From Candidatus Cloacimonadota bacterium (GTDB lineage Bacteria; Cloacimonadota; Cloacimonadia; Cloacimonadales; WRIO01), in assembly GCA_029553545.1 (NCBI GenBank), contig JAKPKU010000149.1, positions 1 to 33,491 on the forward strand: a DNA stretch of 33,491 bases. Direction: 5' to 3'. Within the stretch, counting starts at the first letter, position 1, and each line of letters starts with the position of its first letter. The notes under the pieces are model-generated. The model had not been told where the DNA came from, did no database searches, and saw only the letters and a list, made by a program, of their open reading frames with translations. A program made the position numbers and the translations under genes. Positions 6,897 to 16,430 of the stretch are shown in pieces.

Positions 6897-9800
6897 TTAT
6901 CTAATAACCGCAAACTTACCGACTTTAACGTCGCCAGAAGCCTTATCTTTAACTGAGTAGAGATAGACACCGCTTGCAAGGATTTGGTTGTTTTTGGTTA
7001 ATAAGTTCCATGAATGGATACCGCTTGCAGCGATACCTGTGCCAATAGCTTTCGAAATTGAGATAATATCTTCTGGATACTCGCCATCATGATCAAATTC
7101 TGCTACGAGGTCACCAGCTAAGGTGTATATTTGAATATTACATCTTTCTGGTAGATTTACAAACCAGAGTCTTCTACTCTTATCACCTTTTTCGTCTTTA
7201 TCACGTCTGCCATCAAATTTACTTGTTCCACGATATGGGTTTGGCACTACATAAATATTATCCATATTAGATTTTGCAGATGGTCCTGGGAAGAATACCT
7301 TCATATTAGCATCACGAGCTGATTCAAGAGCTTGTAATTGCTTTGATGGCATACCACGATCCCACGCTGTTACTGCGCTGTAGTGTTCAATACCGCGACG
7401 TACATTTTGAATAGTTGCATGATAATATCTTCTTGCAAGACGATCAGCTCTGTGGCTATCTTCTTCAATATAATTATCATCGATATAGTTTTGTCCTAAA
7501 TGACCTCTCAAAGGTATCAAAGAGCTATCGTATAAAGCTAAGAACATTTCGTCAGAAATATCTGGATGCTTAAAGTAAAGTGCTTCTTGTTTTGCTCGTG
7601 CTTCGCTCAATGGAGGGATAAATGAGTTAAAGTCTGGAATTTCATTTCTAACTTGGTCAGCTGTTTTTAAGTTATAAAGTGGTTTTCCATAAACAACATC
7701 ACCTATTTCGATATCTCGTGGGAAGTAATTATCGTCGAATATCATATAACCAGCATAATAATCATAATTCTCAGCTGTAATTAATTCTTCATTTGGTAAA
7801 CCTTTATCAATTCCTGTGTCGCCACCAAAGTCGATAAATTCTTCGTGACCAGCATTCACCTGATAATCTTGATGATCTTGTTCTGTATCGATTTTATCCC
7901 AACGATCAACAAGCATCCATCTGTCTGCTCGACCATTACCAGATCTCTGCCAAATACTATAGCCTTGGAAGTCATGTCTTAAGCGCCATGCGGTCAATGG
8001 GTTGACTTTACCCAGTGCATTTGGCCAATAATGGAATTGTTCAGGGATCGCACTCCAGTCAACAACAGCTGTTGAGTCACTGTCAAGACCAGTTTTGTCA
8101 TTCCAACCAATTTGTTCACTACCGACAGTAATGAAGTCAACTGTAAATTCACTTCTATTATCCCAGAATACTTCGATATTAGTACCACCAACGGCATTAT
8201 CAACCATTTTTGAGTATGATTTTGGTATTTCTGGTGGCTCAGGTGGATTATAGTGAGAAACAGTATCAGGCATGATAACAGTTGTCAAGTTTTGAGCTTC
8301 ACCGTAAACTTCTTTTGCCCAACGAGCTGATTCTTTCAATTCTTCAATTGTATCGCCAGGGAAAACTGCAATAACGATTTTCATTGTTTTCTTTGGTGCA
8401 AGGTTCCAGTTTGCAGGATTACTTGGTTCAGAAATACCTGTACCATGTCCATAGAAAGCAAATAAGTAACGTGTATCAGCAGCTTCTTCTTGAATAAAAG
8501 TATAACTTTCACCGTCAGATTGTGGAGGTATTCTCAATGGGGTATATTTCGAATCATTTGGTTGTTTACCAGTCAAGAGCCAATACTTTTCATTTGCGGT
8601 TTTTCTGGATAAATTCCAATATTTTTGAGCATCAAAGTCATCTGGTCCATCGCCGACTTTCCAATACCAGCAAGCAAATTCAAGTTGTTCTGGGTCTGGA
8701 GTACAAACACGTGAACCAACATAACCAGGAGTTTGGCCGCCGTCAAAGTCAGCATCAAAAGTAAATGCAAATTCTGCACCTTTACCGCTTACATAGCCAG
8801 ACTTATCGTCAGCCGCTTTTTCTCTACCCCATGCTTGAGGTCCTACGTCTGAGTCCATATAAATACCCATTGCGCAGTCAAACAAAGTATCTCTTGGGTT
8901 CATATTGGTAATGTTAAATTCTACATAAACAAGATTTTTAATAAATTCATATGACCATTGATAGCTCATTTGTCTAACACGAACATTTAGTGGAACGTGT
9001 TTATTAGTGCCTGCTGAGCTACCAAAGTCGCGTTCGCCAGTTCTACCAAACGGACTATAGTCATAATAGTATGAAATATAGTCTTGCTCTGATACTGGTG
9101 CGCCGTCTTCATCAATAAGTCCGTCATTATCGTCATCATGAGGTTGAGCAAAAACAAATGTTTCACCTGGGTCTGTCCAGCTTAAATCAGTAAAACCTAA
9201 AGGGAACCAGATTTCTGAGTTTGCAATAATTGTTTCAGCTGAGTGTGATATTTCATGTAAGAATCCAGGGCTAACGTCACTACCAAAGCGAGCAAAAGCT
9301 TCTGGCAATTCATGTGATTTTCTAAATGGGAATGCATAACCAACAGGGTCTTCATCGATAAGTCCATCACCATCATCATCTTCACCGCGTCTATGATTAC
9401 GAATAGATGCGCTTGCGATTTGGTCGTCTGGGTTATAAGCTGCATAGCCAGATTGACTGAATTCGAGTGGATTATATGCAGGAAGGAATTCATAAAGGTC
9501 TTTATCTCCGTCAAATCCAACAGTAACTAATGTATCGATCACAGGCACATAAACTTTGCCAGGGATCCAATCATCAGAGCCTTCGGTAATAAGCTGATTA
9601 TTTTCAGAAGTAAGAGCTGCTATACCATTCCAATTTTTCCAATAGTACTGTTTACCAGCATCATTTTTTCTAAATTTCTTTGCTCCAAACCAAAGAGCTC
9701 CCTGATATAGATAATCTACTCCGCTACCACCAGGATATTCAAGTGATGGCCAAGGTGGAGTGATATCATCACCAGAGCCGAAAAAGCCATAGTTACTTAC

Positions 9801-9950
9801 ACGCAACCAGATATTACCGACATTATGATACTTCGTCAAATCGAGTTTTTTAGAAGGACCTGTCGGAACAGCTTTTGCTGCATAAAGTATTCCAGTTGAC
9901 AAAAACATCAGCAAGATTATGACAAGAATTGTCGTTCTGGATAATTTCAT
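6897..9950 (-). CDS. Large exported surface protein with type IX-secretion-like C-terminal domain
   Basis: This 1017-residue protein has a signal peptide (about 1-25, ending LYAAK), and I do not recognise the long central region. Two calcium-loop-like motifs are visible: DDDGDGLIDED (191-201) and DDDNDGLIDED (272-282). The last about 120 residues (from 898, NIYVVPNPYRG) look like the FlgD-like or type A sorting module of T9SS substrates, with VNLPERCNIQIYTLAGDLV, then SGVYLYSVK and the final GKFAVIR. I infer that it crosses the outer membrane by a type IX-like route and is surface-anchored or released, possibly with help from the adjacent PorV-like protein. No catalytic motif was identified. 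The ribosome-binding site GGAGGAATAAA is good. Confidence 0.8.
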   Translation of the reverse strand: MKLSRTTILVIILLMFLSTGILYAAKAVPTGPSKKLDLTKYHNVGNIWLRVSNYGFFGSGDDITPPWPSLEYPGGSGVDYLYQGALWFGAKKFRKNDAGKQYYWKNWNGIAALTSENNQLITEGSDDWIPGKVYVPVIDTLVTVGFDGDKDLYEFLPAYNPLEFSQSGYAAYNPDDQIASASIRNHRRGEDDDGDGLIDEDPVGYAFPFRKSHELPEAFARFGSDVSPGFLHEISHSAETIIANSEIWFPLGFTDLSWTDPGETFVFAQPHDDDNDGLIDEDGAPVSEQDYISYYYDYSPFGRTGERDFGSSAGTNKHVPLNVRVRQMSYQWSYEFIKNLVYVEFNITNMNPRDTLFDCAMGIYMDSDVGPQAWGREKAADDKSGYVSGKGAEFAFTFDADFDGGQTPGYVGSRVCTPDPEQLEFACWYWKVGDGPDDFDAQKYWNLSRKTANEKYWLLTGKQPNDSKYTPLRIPPQSDGESYTFIQEEAADTRYLFAFYGHGTGISEPSNPANWNLAPKKTMKIVIAVFPGDTIEELKESARWAKEVYGEAQNLTTVIMPDTVSHYNPPEPPEIPKSYSKMVDNAVGGTNIEVFWDNRSEFTVDFITVGSEQIGWNDKTGLDSDSTAVVDWSAIPEQFHYWPNALGKVNPLTAWRLRHDFQGYSIWQRSGNGRADRWMLVDRWDKIDTEQDHQDYQVNAGHEEFIDFGGDTGIDKGLPNEELITAENYDYYAGYMIFDDNYFPRDIEIGDVVYGKPLYNLKTADQVRNEIPDFNSFIPPLSEARAKQEALYFKHPDISDEMFLALYDSSLIPLRGHLGQNYIDDNYIEEDSHRADRLARRYYHATIQNVRRGIEHYSAVTAWDRGMPSKQLQALESARDANMKVFFPGPSAKSNMDNIYVVPNPYRGTSKFDGRRDKDEKGDKSRRLWFVNLPERCNIQIYTLAGDLVAEFDHDGEYPEDIISISKAIGTGIAASGIHSWNLLTKNNQILASGVYLYSVKDKASGDVKVGKFAVIR

Positions 9951-9969
9951 ATTTTATTCCTCCGCATAT

Positions 9970-10611
9970 TTATTTACTTAAACTAAAGTTGATTGGAAGT
10001 GTAATCCACACAGCGATAGGCTGACCGCCATTTTTTGCAGGTTGAAATCTACTTTTTCTAATAGCTGCAATAGCTGCTTCATCGAGTCCACCAGCACCAG
10101 GTAGTACTGATTTTTTGACTTCAATGGCGCCAACAGTTCCATCAGCCAAGATTTCTACGTCGAGAATCACTGTACCTTGAATCTTTGATTTTTTAGCAAA
10201 TGCTGGATATTCAGGGCTTATTTGCACTGCAAAAACAGGTGGTTCTTCATAAATAGTAAACTTTGAGGTGGTTCCAACTTCCTGAGTAGGTGGGGCAATA
10301 GCGACTTCATTAACGAGTATAGACTTTTCGATTGTTTCGATCACTTCAATACTCTCATCATCTTCATCGCTGCCTTCTACGATTTCGATATTTACAATAG
10401 GCTTAGCTACTTCTTGCGGCTGCTCTATCTTTTCTTGAATTTCATCTAAGATTTCTATAGTTTCCAAAACCTTTTCTTTTGCTCTAATAACTTTTGTTTC
10501 AAAGTTTGGAAATACTATAAAAGTAAACAGTATGATTAATATAGTCAAAGCCAGACATTTATCATAAAAGCTATTGGCTATATCTTTCCAATCAATAAAT
10601 TGCATTTCCAT
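9970..10611 (-). CDS. tonB: Energy transducer TonB
   Basis: TonB passes proton-motive force from ExbB/ExbD to outer-membrane receptors. The 213-residue protein has a short cytoplasmic start and one membrane helix (about 19-35). An acidic, only mildly proline-containing periplasmic linker follows. The C-terminal TonB domain (about 132-213) carries YPAFAKKSKIQGTVILDV, ADGTVGAIEV and FQPAKNGGQPIAVWITLPI. The linker is acidic (Glu/Asp-rich) rather than the classical Pro-Lys/Pro-Glu type. It lies 7 bases after the second exbD with a GTAGGTAGATT leader. The ATG two codons later is an alternative start. Confidence 0.92.
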   Translation of the reverse strand: MEMQFIDWKDIANSFYDKCLALTILIILFTFIVFPNFETKVIRAKEKVLETIEILDEIQEKIEQPQEVAKPIVNIEIVEGSDEDDESIEVIETIEKSILVNEVAIAPPTQEVGTTSKFTIYEEPPVFAVQISPEYPAFAKKSKIQGTVILDVEILADGTVGAIEVKKSVLPGAGGLDEAAIAAIRKSRFQPAKNGGQPIAVWITLPINFSLSK

Positions 10612-10618
10612 AATCTAC

Positions 10619-11026
10619 CTACAACTTTCTCTTTGCTTCAAAGGAGACGCGTAGTGCATTGGCTTTTCTAAGCTGATTCATAATATCAGCCATTACGCCA
10701 TAGCTCACCTCTCTATCGGTTCTAAAGCAAGTTATCAAATTGAAATCTTCTTGCAATTTTTTGATCATAATATATTCAACTTGTGGTATTTGAATAGAAT
10801 AATCATCAATAGTGATATTTCCCATGCGATCTACATATAAGGTAGCGGCGTGTGAGCGTGGTATCTTATCGATACTTTCTGCTTTTGGCATTGCTACTTT
10901 TATCATTTTACCTTTGACAAACACGGTTGAAACGATAAAGAATATTAGAAGCAAAAAGGCAATATCAGACATTGATGCTGTTGGGATTTCACCTTTTGGG
11001 CGTTCTGCTTTTTTAATCTTTGCCAT
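10619..11026 (-). CDS. exbD: Biopolymer transport protein ExbD (second copy)
   Basis: The 135-residue protein has a short basic N-terminus, the conserved IPTASMSDIAFLLLIFFIVST membrane helix (about 14-34, with the Asp that carries protons) and a periplasmic ExbD/TolR domain. It is one of two tandem exbD genes, only 9 bases apart. The two share the membrane helix but differ strongly in the periplasmic half, which suggests a heteromeric motor or division of labour rather than a recent duplication. Confidence 0.93.
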   Translation of the reverse strand: MAKIKKAERPKGEIPTASMSDIAFLLLIFFIVSTVFVKGKMIKVAMPKAESIDKIPRSHAATLYVDRMGNITIDDYSIQIPQVEYIMIKKLQEDFNLITCFRTDREVSYGVMADIMNQLRKANALRVSFEAKRKL

Positions 11027-11035
11027 CTTATACTC

Positions 11036-11443
11036 CTAGTTAGTTGAGAGGTTTATCTTTTCAGCGCCTGCTAATCTAAGCTGATCCAAAACAATAATCA
11101 TATTATTGTAATTACTTTGGCGATCTGTTTTTAAGCTAATAACCATATCTGGATTGTCTTTAACAAGCTTTCTGATGATATCCCTTACTTGATCAAAAGG
11201 AACAATATCCTCATTAATTGCAATACGGCCATCTTTATCGATCATAACTTTGGTCAAGTTGTCTTGTTTTAATCTTACCTTAACTGTTTCTTCAGTTGAT
11301 GGTGCAGGCAAAACGAGACCAAGTCCGTATTTCATGTCAAATTTCGTTGTTGATAAAAAGAATATAAGTAGTAGAAATGCCACATCCGACATTGATGCCG
11401 TTGGGATTCCACCCATATCTCTTTTTTTACGAGGACGTAACAT
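11036..11443 (-). CDS. exbD: Biopolymer transport protein ExbD (first copy)
   Basis: The 135-residue protein has the helix IPTASMSDVAFLLLIFFLSTT (about 13-33) with the proton-path Asp, then a periplasmic domain with VMIDKDGRIAINED and VISLKTDRQSNYNNMI. The ribosome-binding site AGGAGGATTA is strong. It follows exbB by 9 bases. Paired with the next exbD, it forms the usual two-ExbD arrangement seen in many Bacteroidetes-group TonB operons. Confidence 0.93.
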   Translation of the reverse strand: MLRPRKKRDMGGIPTASMSDVAFLLLIFFLSTTKFDMKYGLGLVLPAPSTEETVKVRLKQDNLTKVMIDKDGRIAINEDIVPFDQVRDIIRKLVKDNPDMVISLKTDRQSNYNNMIIVLDQLRLAGAEKINLSTN

Positions 11444-11452
11444 TAATCCTCC

Positions 11453-12256
11453 TTATTTCTTTTCAACATATGTTTCAACTATTTTATCTGCTACTCTTTG
11501 CATATCGATTACGAGACCATCTACCATTGTTAATAATACGTTATTGATAAACTGAACAGGAATAGCAATAGCAAGACCTGCAAGAGTTGTGATCAATGCA
11601 ACTTTAATACCGTCAGCAACGATAGTTGGGTCAACTTCACCAGCTTTTGCGATTGCGTCAAATGCTTCAATCATACCAAGAATAGTTCCAAAGAAACCAA
11701 ACATTGGTGCCAAGTTAATGGTTGTATTAATATGAATAAAACCTTTTTCAAGAAATGCCATTTCAACTGTAGATGAGTTTTCAATAGCGGTCTCAAGTTG
11801 TTCAGTGCCTTTATCTGCTTTTAAAAGACCTGCATGAGCAACTTTTGCTACTGGACCTCTAATTTTTTGTGAATATTCTGCTGCTTCTTTATATTTCTTT
11901 TGTTCAATAAGAGGAATAATTGTTGTTAAAAAGTTATTCAAATTAATTTTTGCATATGATAATTGAACAAGTTTCCAGATACAAATTGCAACGCCCCAGA
12001 TAGCCAAAATAAGCATAGGCCACATTACCCAGCCACCATCGATCATCAAGTCAACTAAATAACTACCTGCAACTTTACGAGCATAATACTCTAAACCAGA
12101 TTTTTGAACAGCTTCATCTGCCTCAACATTAGTAGCCGCTTCAACAACTTGAGTTGTATCGGTAGCAGTTTCTGCATCCTGTGCAAACAATGCAGCTGAA
12201 AGGAAGATATTCATTGAGAATATCACTATCAAAGTTAGTAAGAGATTTTTTTTCAT
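11453..12256 (-). CDS. exbB: MotA/TolQ/ExbB proton channel family protein
   Basis: The 267-residue inner-membrane motor protein has an N-terminal signal-like helix (about 5-24) and a periplasmic segment rich in Glu, Ala and Thr. A second helix (WVMWPMLILAIWGVAICIW, about 76-94) precedes a cytoplasmic loop, and the two C-terminal helices carry LAPMFGFFGTILGMIEAF and VALITTLAGLAIAIPVQFI, which form the proton channel with ExbD. The N-terminal extension with signal-like helix is longer than in E. coli ExbB and is common in the Bacteroidetes group. The AGGAGGAAAAA ribosome-binding site and short gaps place it firmly in the receptor/TonB operon. Confidence 0.93.
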   Translation of the reverse strand: MKKNLLLTLIVIFSMNIFLSAALFAQDAETATDTTQVVEAATNVEADEAVQKSGLEYYARKVAGSYLVDLMIDGGWVMWPMLILAIWGVAICIWKLVQLSYAKINLNNFLTTIIPLIEQKKYKEAAEYSQKIRGPVAKVAHAGLLKADKGTEQLETAIENSSTVEMAFLEKGFIHINTTINLAPMFGFFGTILGMIEAFDAIAKAGEVDPTIVADGIKVALITTLAGLAIAIPVQFINNVLLTMVDGLVIDMQRVADKIVETYVEKK

Positions 12257-12272
12257 TTTTTCCTCCTATTTA

Positions 12273-15173
12273 TTAGAAATTATAAGAAACACCCAATACG
12301 AATTTTCTATTGTTATTGGTGTTTGATGGGTCTTTTGTTATACAATCGTGTATAAATTGTGTCTCTTCAAATGTGTATCCTTGGGTTGCATCTGCTAAAT
12401 CTGCGCCGTCATAATATGGTGAACCTGTCTTTGGATATACATAATTGATGGTCCTTTTCTTGAAAAGATTTTCAATTGAAAAATTGAATCTAAAGAATGA
12501 GCTTTCTGTAACAAATACGCGCTTTGAAAGTTTTAAGTCTGCGTTTGTTGAGTAGTCTTGACGTTTACCATTGGTGTCTAATGATACATCAGAAACAGGG
12601 TCAATACCTGTATAAGGTTGTCCTGATGCGATATTATAGTTGAGTGATGCGGTAAAGTCATCTAATGGTAAAATCCAGTCTGTAAATGGCACAAAGAACT
12701 CTTCGTCTTTATCGATCTTAAAGGTGATGCTAAAGTTGAAGTTATGTCTAATATCCCAATCAAGAGGGAACTCGCGAAGGTTTGTTGCTTCGTCTTGAAT
12801 TACTGTACTTGAATTATTACCTTGAGCCCATGCTAAAGAGTATGAAGCGTCTGCACCGATAAAGTTAAACATTCTTCTTGATAGGTTCAAGTCAATACCA
12901 CGTGCTGAGCCGTAGTCTTGTGATATGTAATTATACCAATATACAGTTGCTTCTGTTTGTGATAGCTCTTTTGCTGTACTTACATAGTTGTAGAAGTTTT
13001 TGTAATAAGCTGTAATAGTTCCTACATAATCTTCACTAATCTGATGTTGCAAACCAACTTCATAGGTGATGGTGATTTGTGGTTCAAGTGCAGGATTACC
13101 AACAGTTACAGCGCCACCGCTACTATAAGCGTCGAGGGTATCTTTAGAGGTAAAGATATATCTCATTGGAGGTAATTGGTTTTGGTAATTATATGCAAAG
13201 TGAACAACGTCACGATCTGAAATTGGGTGTGAGATACCCAAACGTGGTGATACCATCATTTGCAAACGATCTTCAGATTTGAAATCTCTTTTACGGAATG
13301 TATTATCATCTTGCAAGATTGAGTATTCTTTACCTAAATACCAAAAGTCAAGGCGAACACCTGCATTAACAATCATGCCTTCCCATTCCATTTTATCTTG
13401 TAAGTAGTATGCAAATTGCCATGGCTCTGCTTTATAACCATCTCTTGATCCTGATGATGCTTTTGCTGCTGCGGTGTAGCTTTCAGCTGTATAGTAAGTT
13501 ACTGGATTGCCATCTTCGTCTTCTACAATATCATAAACCTGACCATAACTTAAGAGGTAATTATTAAAACGATTCATATCAATTGATAAAAAACCACCCA
13601 ATTGATTCTTTTCAATATTATATTTAATTGCTTCAAAGCCTGATTTAAAGCCGATTATCTCATTCATTTGATATTCATAGTCAGCGCGGAAGCTTGTGGT
13701 TCCTGTTTTATCATCAATAAAGTTATCCCAAACGCGACCAGGTGCTGTAAAGCCAGAGATAAAGACGTCATCATCAAGACCTTCGATTGAATATACCCAA
13801 GAATTTGATTCATGGAAACCATAATCATAGATACCATCGCCATTCATATCAATAGTGCTATAACCCAATCTACCTGAGCCTGGATCAAAATTACTATCAT
13901 CTCTCCAAATATATGAATCTTTATGGACTCCTCTTGGATTCTGAGTTGTAGTCTTTTCAAATTTACTTAACTTCATTTTTAAGTTACTTTTTGTACCGAT
14001 TGTTAAATCATAAGTCAACATCACTTGTTGTTGTTCGGTCTCTGATTCTGCATAGTGTTGCAATGCATATTTCCAACCATGTGAAAATGGTGTATTATAT
14101 GAACGATCGCCACGAACAGCCAATGTAATATTTTGCATTGGAGAGATTACATACTTTGCTTTCAAGTTTACATTATAATCATTATAATTTCTATTACCAA
14201 TCTCAAAGCCTAAGACCTTATCTCTATCGCTGTATGGGTTATATGATTCATAAATAGCTGAAGAAATGTAATGCAAATCATCATTTGGATTATTCTTGTA
14301 ATACTTTCTATAGCGTGAATCTGTCCATGAACCTGCACCATTAATAAAGAAGGTAAGATTTCGTTTAAGTTCTTCTCCTGCAAATGGTATAATTGGACCA
14401 CCGAGTGCAAATTTTAATTCATCATAATTAGCTTGAAACGCTCCAGGAATAACGTGATCAGAAATGCCTTCTATTTTTCCTTCATAGATTGCTGAGCCAT
14501 CTTTACTCACGATATTAACCATACCTGATTGAGCATTACCATACTCTGCGGTTAAACCACCAGTGATAACTTTCATGTCTGCTACAGCGTCCATATCGAC
14601 TGTCAAAGCGCTACCGCCGTCAACTGGGTCTGATACCGACATACCGTCAACGGTAAAATTGACTTCATTTGAACGACCACCACGCACAAACAACTCGCCG
14701 CCCTTTTGGGTTACGCCTGCTTGCATAGCGATTACGCCTTCAATATCTGTCACAGCAATATCACTTATCTGATCTGCAGATAAAGATTTACTTGAGCCTG
14801 CACGGTCTTTGGTTATCATCTCTTCTTGTGCTTTTACCTTTACTGCTTCCATTTGAATAGTTTGCTTGACAAGCTTAATATTCACAGTTCGGGTTTCGTC
14901 AACATTAATTCTTACACCAGAAATCTCATATGCTGCATAGCCCATTAATTGACAAACTACAGTATAAGTACCTGGTGGAATATTAATAATCATAAATCTA
15001 CCACGATCATCTGTCATACCGCCTATAGTTGTACCTTTTAAGATGACGTTTGCATAGGCAACAGCACCTTTATCATCGGTAACACGGCCAGCAAGCTTAC
15101 CTGTTGTTGCAGAGAAAAGTGAAACGCTTACTAACATTATTATTGAGATGAGTATAAGCAGTTTCTTTTGCAT
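12273..15173 (-). CDS. TonB-dependent outer-membrane receptor with N-terminal carboxypeptidase-regulatory-like domain
   Basis: The 966-residue protein has a signal peptide (about 1-22) and a CarboxypepD_reg-like beta-sandwich (about 25-108: GRVTDDKGAVAYANVILKGT, GRFMIINIPPGTYTV). A plug domain (about 115-225) follows with LFVRGGRSNEVNFTVDG and GGLTAEYGNAQSGMVNIV, then a 22-strand-type barrel ending in the terminal Phe of VLGVSYNF. Such receptors import large ligands across the outer membrane using TonB. The ligand cannot be predicted, and no SusD partner is present. As first gene of the operon with ExbB, ExbD, ExbD, TonB, a surface protein and a PorV-like barrel, it may serve substrate uptake or assembly of the surface protein. 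The GGGAGGATAATTA ribosome-binding site is good. Confidence 0.92.
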   Translation of the reverse strand: MQKKLLILISIIMLVSVSLFSATTGKLAGRVTDDKGAVAYANVILKGTTIGGMTDDRGRFMIINIPPGTYTVVCQLMGYAAYEISGVRINVDETRTVNIKLVKQTIQMEAVKVKAQEEMITKDRAGSSKSLSADQISDIAVTDIEGVIAMQAGVTQKGGELFVRGGRSNEVNFTVDGMSVSDPVDGGSALTVDMDAVADMKVITGGLTAEYGNAQSGMVNIVSKDGSAIYEGKIEGISDHVIPGAFQANYDELKFALGGPIIPFAGEELKRNLTFFINGAGSWTDSRYRKYYKNNPNDDLHYISSAIYESYNPYSDRDKVLGFEIGNRNYNDYNVNLKAKYVISPMQNITLAVRGDRSYNTPFSHGWKYALQHYAESETEQQQVMLTYDLTIGTKSNLKMKLSKFEKTTTQNPRGVHKDSYIWRDDSNFDPGSGRLGYSTIDMNGDGIYDYGFHESNSWVYSIEGLDDDVFISGFTAPGRVWDNFIDDKTGTTSFRADYEYQMNEIIGFKSGFEAIKYNIEKNQLGGFLSIDMNRFNNYLLSYGQVYDIVEDEDGNPVTYYTAESYTAAAKASSGSRDGYKAEPWQFAYYLQDKMEWEGMIVNAGVRLDFWYLGKEYSILQDDNTFRKRDFKSEDRLQMMVSPRLGISHPISDRDVVHFAYNYQNQLPPMRYIFTSKDTLDAYSSGGAVTVGNPALEPQITITYEVGLQHQISEDYVGTITAYYKNFYNYVSTAKELSQTEATVYWYNYISQDYGSARGIDLNLSRRMFNFIGADASYSLAWAQGNNSSTVIQDEATNLREFPLDWDIRHNFNFSITFKIDKDEEFFVPFTDWILPLDDFTASLNYNIASGQPYTGIDPVSDVSLDTNGKRQDYSTNADLKLSKRVFVTESSFFRFNFSIENLFKKRTINYVYPKTGSPYYDGADLADATQGYTFEETQFIHDCITKDPSNTNNNRKFVLGVSYNF

Positions 15174-15258
15174 TAATTATCCTCCCTTTATGGATTTTTC
15201 TTTTTTAATATTAATAACACTACTATACTATATAATTAATATATAGCTCAATATCCAA

Positions 15259-15286
15259 AAAATATAGCAATATGTACTCTTGTCAA
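15259..15286 (-). promoter_or_regulatory. Likely promoter of the TonB-dependent receptor operon
   Basis: Minus-strand TTGACA (15286-15281), 16-base spacer, TATTTT (15264-15259), with an AT-rich upstream region. It gives a 5' leader of about 80 bases before the receptor ATG at 15173. The -10 box is imperfect, so another start within the AT-rich leader (for example at TATAGT) is possible. Confidence 0.45.
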
Positions 15287-15410
15287 TTTTTTTAATACTT
15301 TTTTCATAAATAGTTTTTATTTATGCCATATTTATATAGATATCAATGTATTACAGAAGTCATTTAGGTCAATATTTCTCCTCTCTTTTTTTGCCTTTTT
15401 CTTATATTAT

Positions 15411-16424
15411 TTATAAAATTCTTACTTTTTGTGAATTTTCACCTTTAATTATTCGTCCAATTTGAATACCTTTTGTATCTTCACACAATTTTTCTGCATA
15501 ACTTGGATCAATTATTACCACATATCCAATACCCATATTAAATGCCTTAAACATCTCTTCTGTTTTGATCTGTGCTGCTGATTGCATCAAATTGAAAATA
15601 TCAGGTACTACCCAGCTTGATGAATCAATCTCTGCACAAAGCCCATCTGGCATCACTCTCTTCACATTGCCTGGCAAACCGCCGCCTGTAATATGAGCCA
15701 TACCGTGATTAATCTTGGGATCAACCCAATTTCTTAATAATGGAAAATATGATGGATGAACTTTTAACAAAGCTTCTGCGACTGTCATCTGCAGCTCTGG
15801 CACAAGATCATCAACCTTTTTACCCATAATATCAAAGAAAACTTTTCTTGCCAAAGAATAACCGTTAGTATGCAGACCATTGCCTTTAAAGCCTACAACA
15901 ATATCACCTTCTTGAATAGCTTCACCAGTGATAATTTTGCTCTTTTCGATCAGGCCAACAATGGTACCTGCCAAATCAAAATCATCATCATGATAAATAC
16001 CTGGCATCTCTGCCATTTCACCACCAATCAAAGACATTTGATTCTCGCTACAGGCTTTCGTCATGCCGCTAATTATCAACTCAACTCTCTCTGGTAAAAG
16101 TTTGCTACAACCAATATAGTCCATGAAGTATTGAGGTTCTGCTCCTTGCACAAAAATATCATTAACACAATGATTCACCAAACACTGCCCTACTGTATCA
16201 TATACACCTGCCATCGCAGCGACAATCAACTTAGTACCTACGCCGTCTGTACTTGCTACCATCACAGGTTCTTTCCACTTGCTCAAGTCAACTTGATACA
16301 GTCCACCAAACGAGCCAAGCTCAGTTAATACATTATTATTATATGTCTTCCGTACAAGAGACTTAATGCGGTTTACTGCATTTTCTCCTGCTTCAATATC
16401 CACACCAGATTTTTTGTAATCCAT
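15411..16424 (-). CDS. purM: Phosphoribosylformylglycinamidine cyclo-ligase (AIR synthetase)
   Basis: PurM closes the imidazole ring in purine synthesis (FGAM + ATP to AIR). The ORF track begins at a GTG, but the ATG two codons later (16424) has TAGGTG 5 bases upstream, so I prefer it (337 residues). Family motifs are YKKSGVDIEAGE at the start, ASTDGVGTKL, NHCVNDIFVQGAEPQYFMDYIG, GGEMAEMPG and GMAHITGGGLPGN. It is the last gene of the glyS operon, directly after a small unknown ORF. Other pur genes are not adjacent. Confidence 0.96.
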   Translation of the reverse strand: MDYKKSGVDIEAGENAVNRIKSLVRKTYNNNVLTELGSFGGLYQVDLSKWKEPVMVASTDGVGTKLIVAAMAGVYDTVGQCLVNHCVNDIFVQGAEPQYFMDYIGCSKLLPERVELIISGMTKACSENQMSLIGGEMAEMPGIYHDDDFDLAGTIVGLIEKSKIITGEAIQEGDIVVGFKGNGLHTNGYSLARKVFFDIMGKKVDDLVPELQMTVAEALLKVHPSYFPLLRNWVDPKINHGMAHITGGGLPGNVKRVMPDGLCAEIDSSSWVVPDIFNLMQSAAQIKTEEMFKAFNMGIGYVVIIDPSYAEKLCEDTKGIQIGRIIKGENSQKVRIL

Positions 16425-16430
16425 AATCAC

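Noticed and set aside
8522-9520. Several ORFs of 68-107 residues overlapping the large surface protein
   Set aside because: The main frame is continuous for 1017 codons with signal peptide and C-terminal domain. The others are chance open frames in AT-rich DNA.
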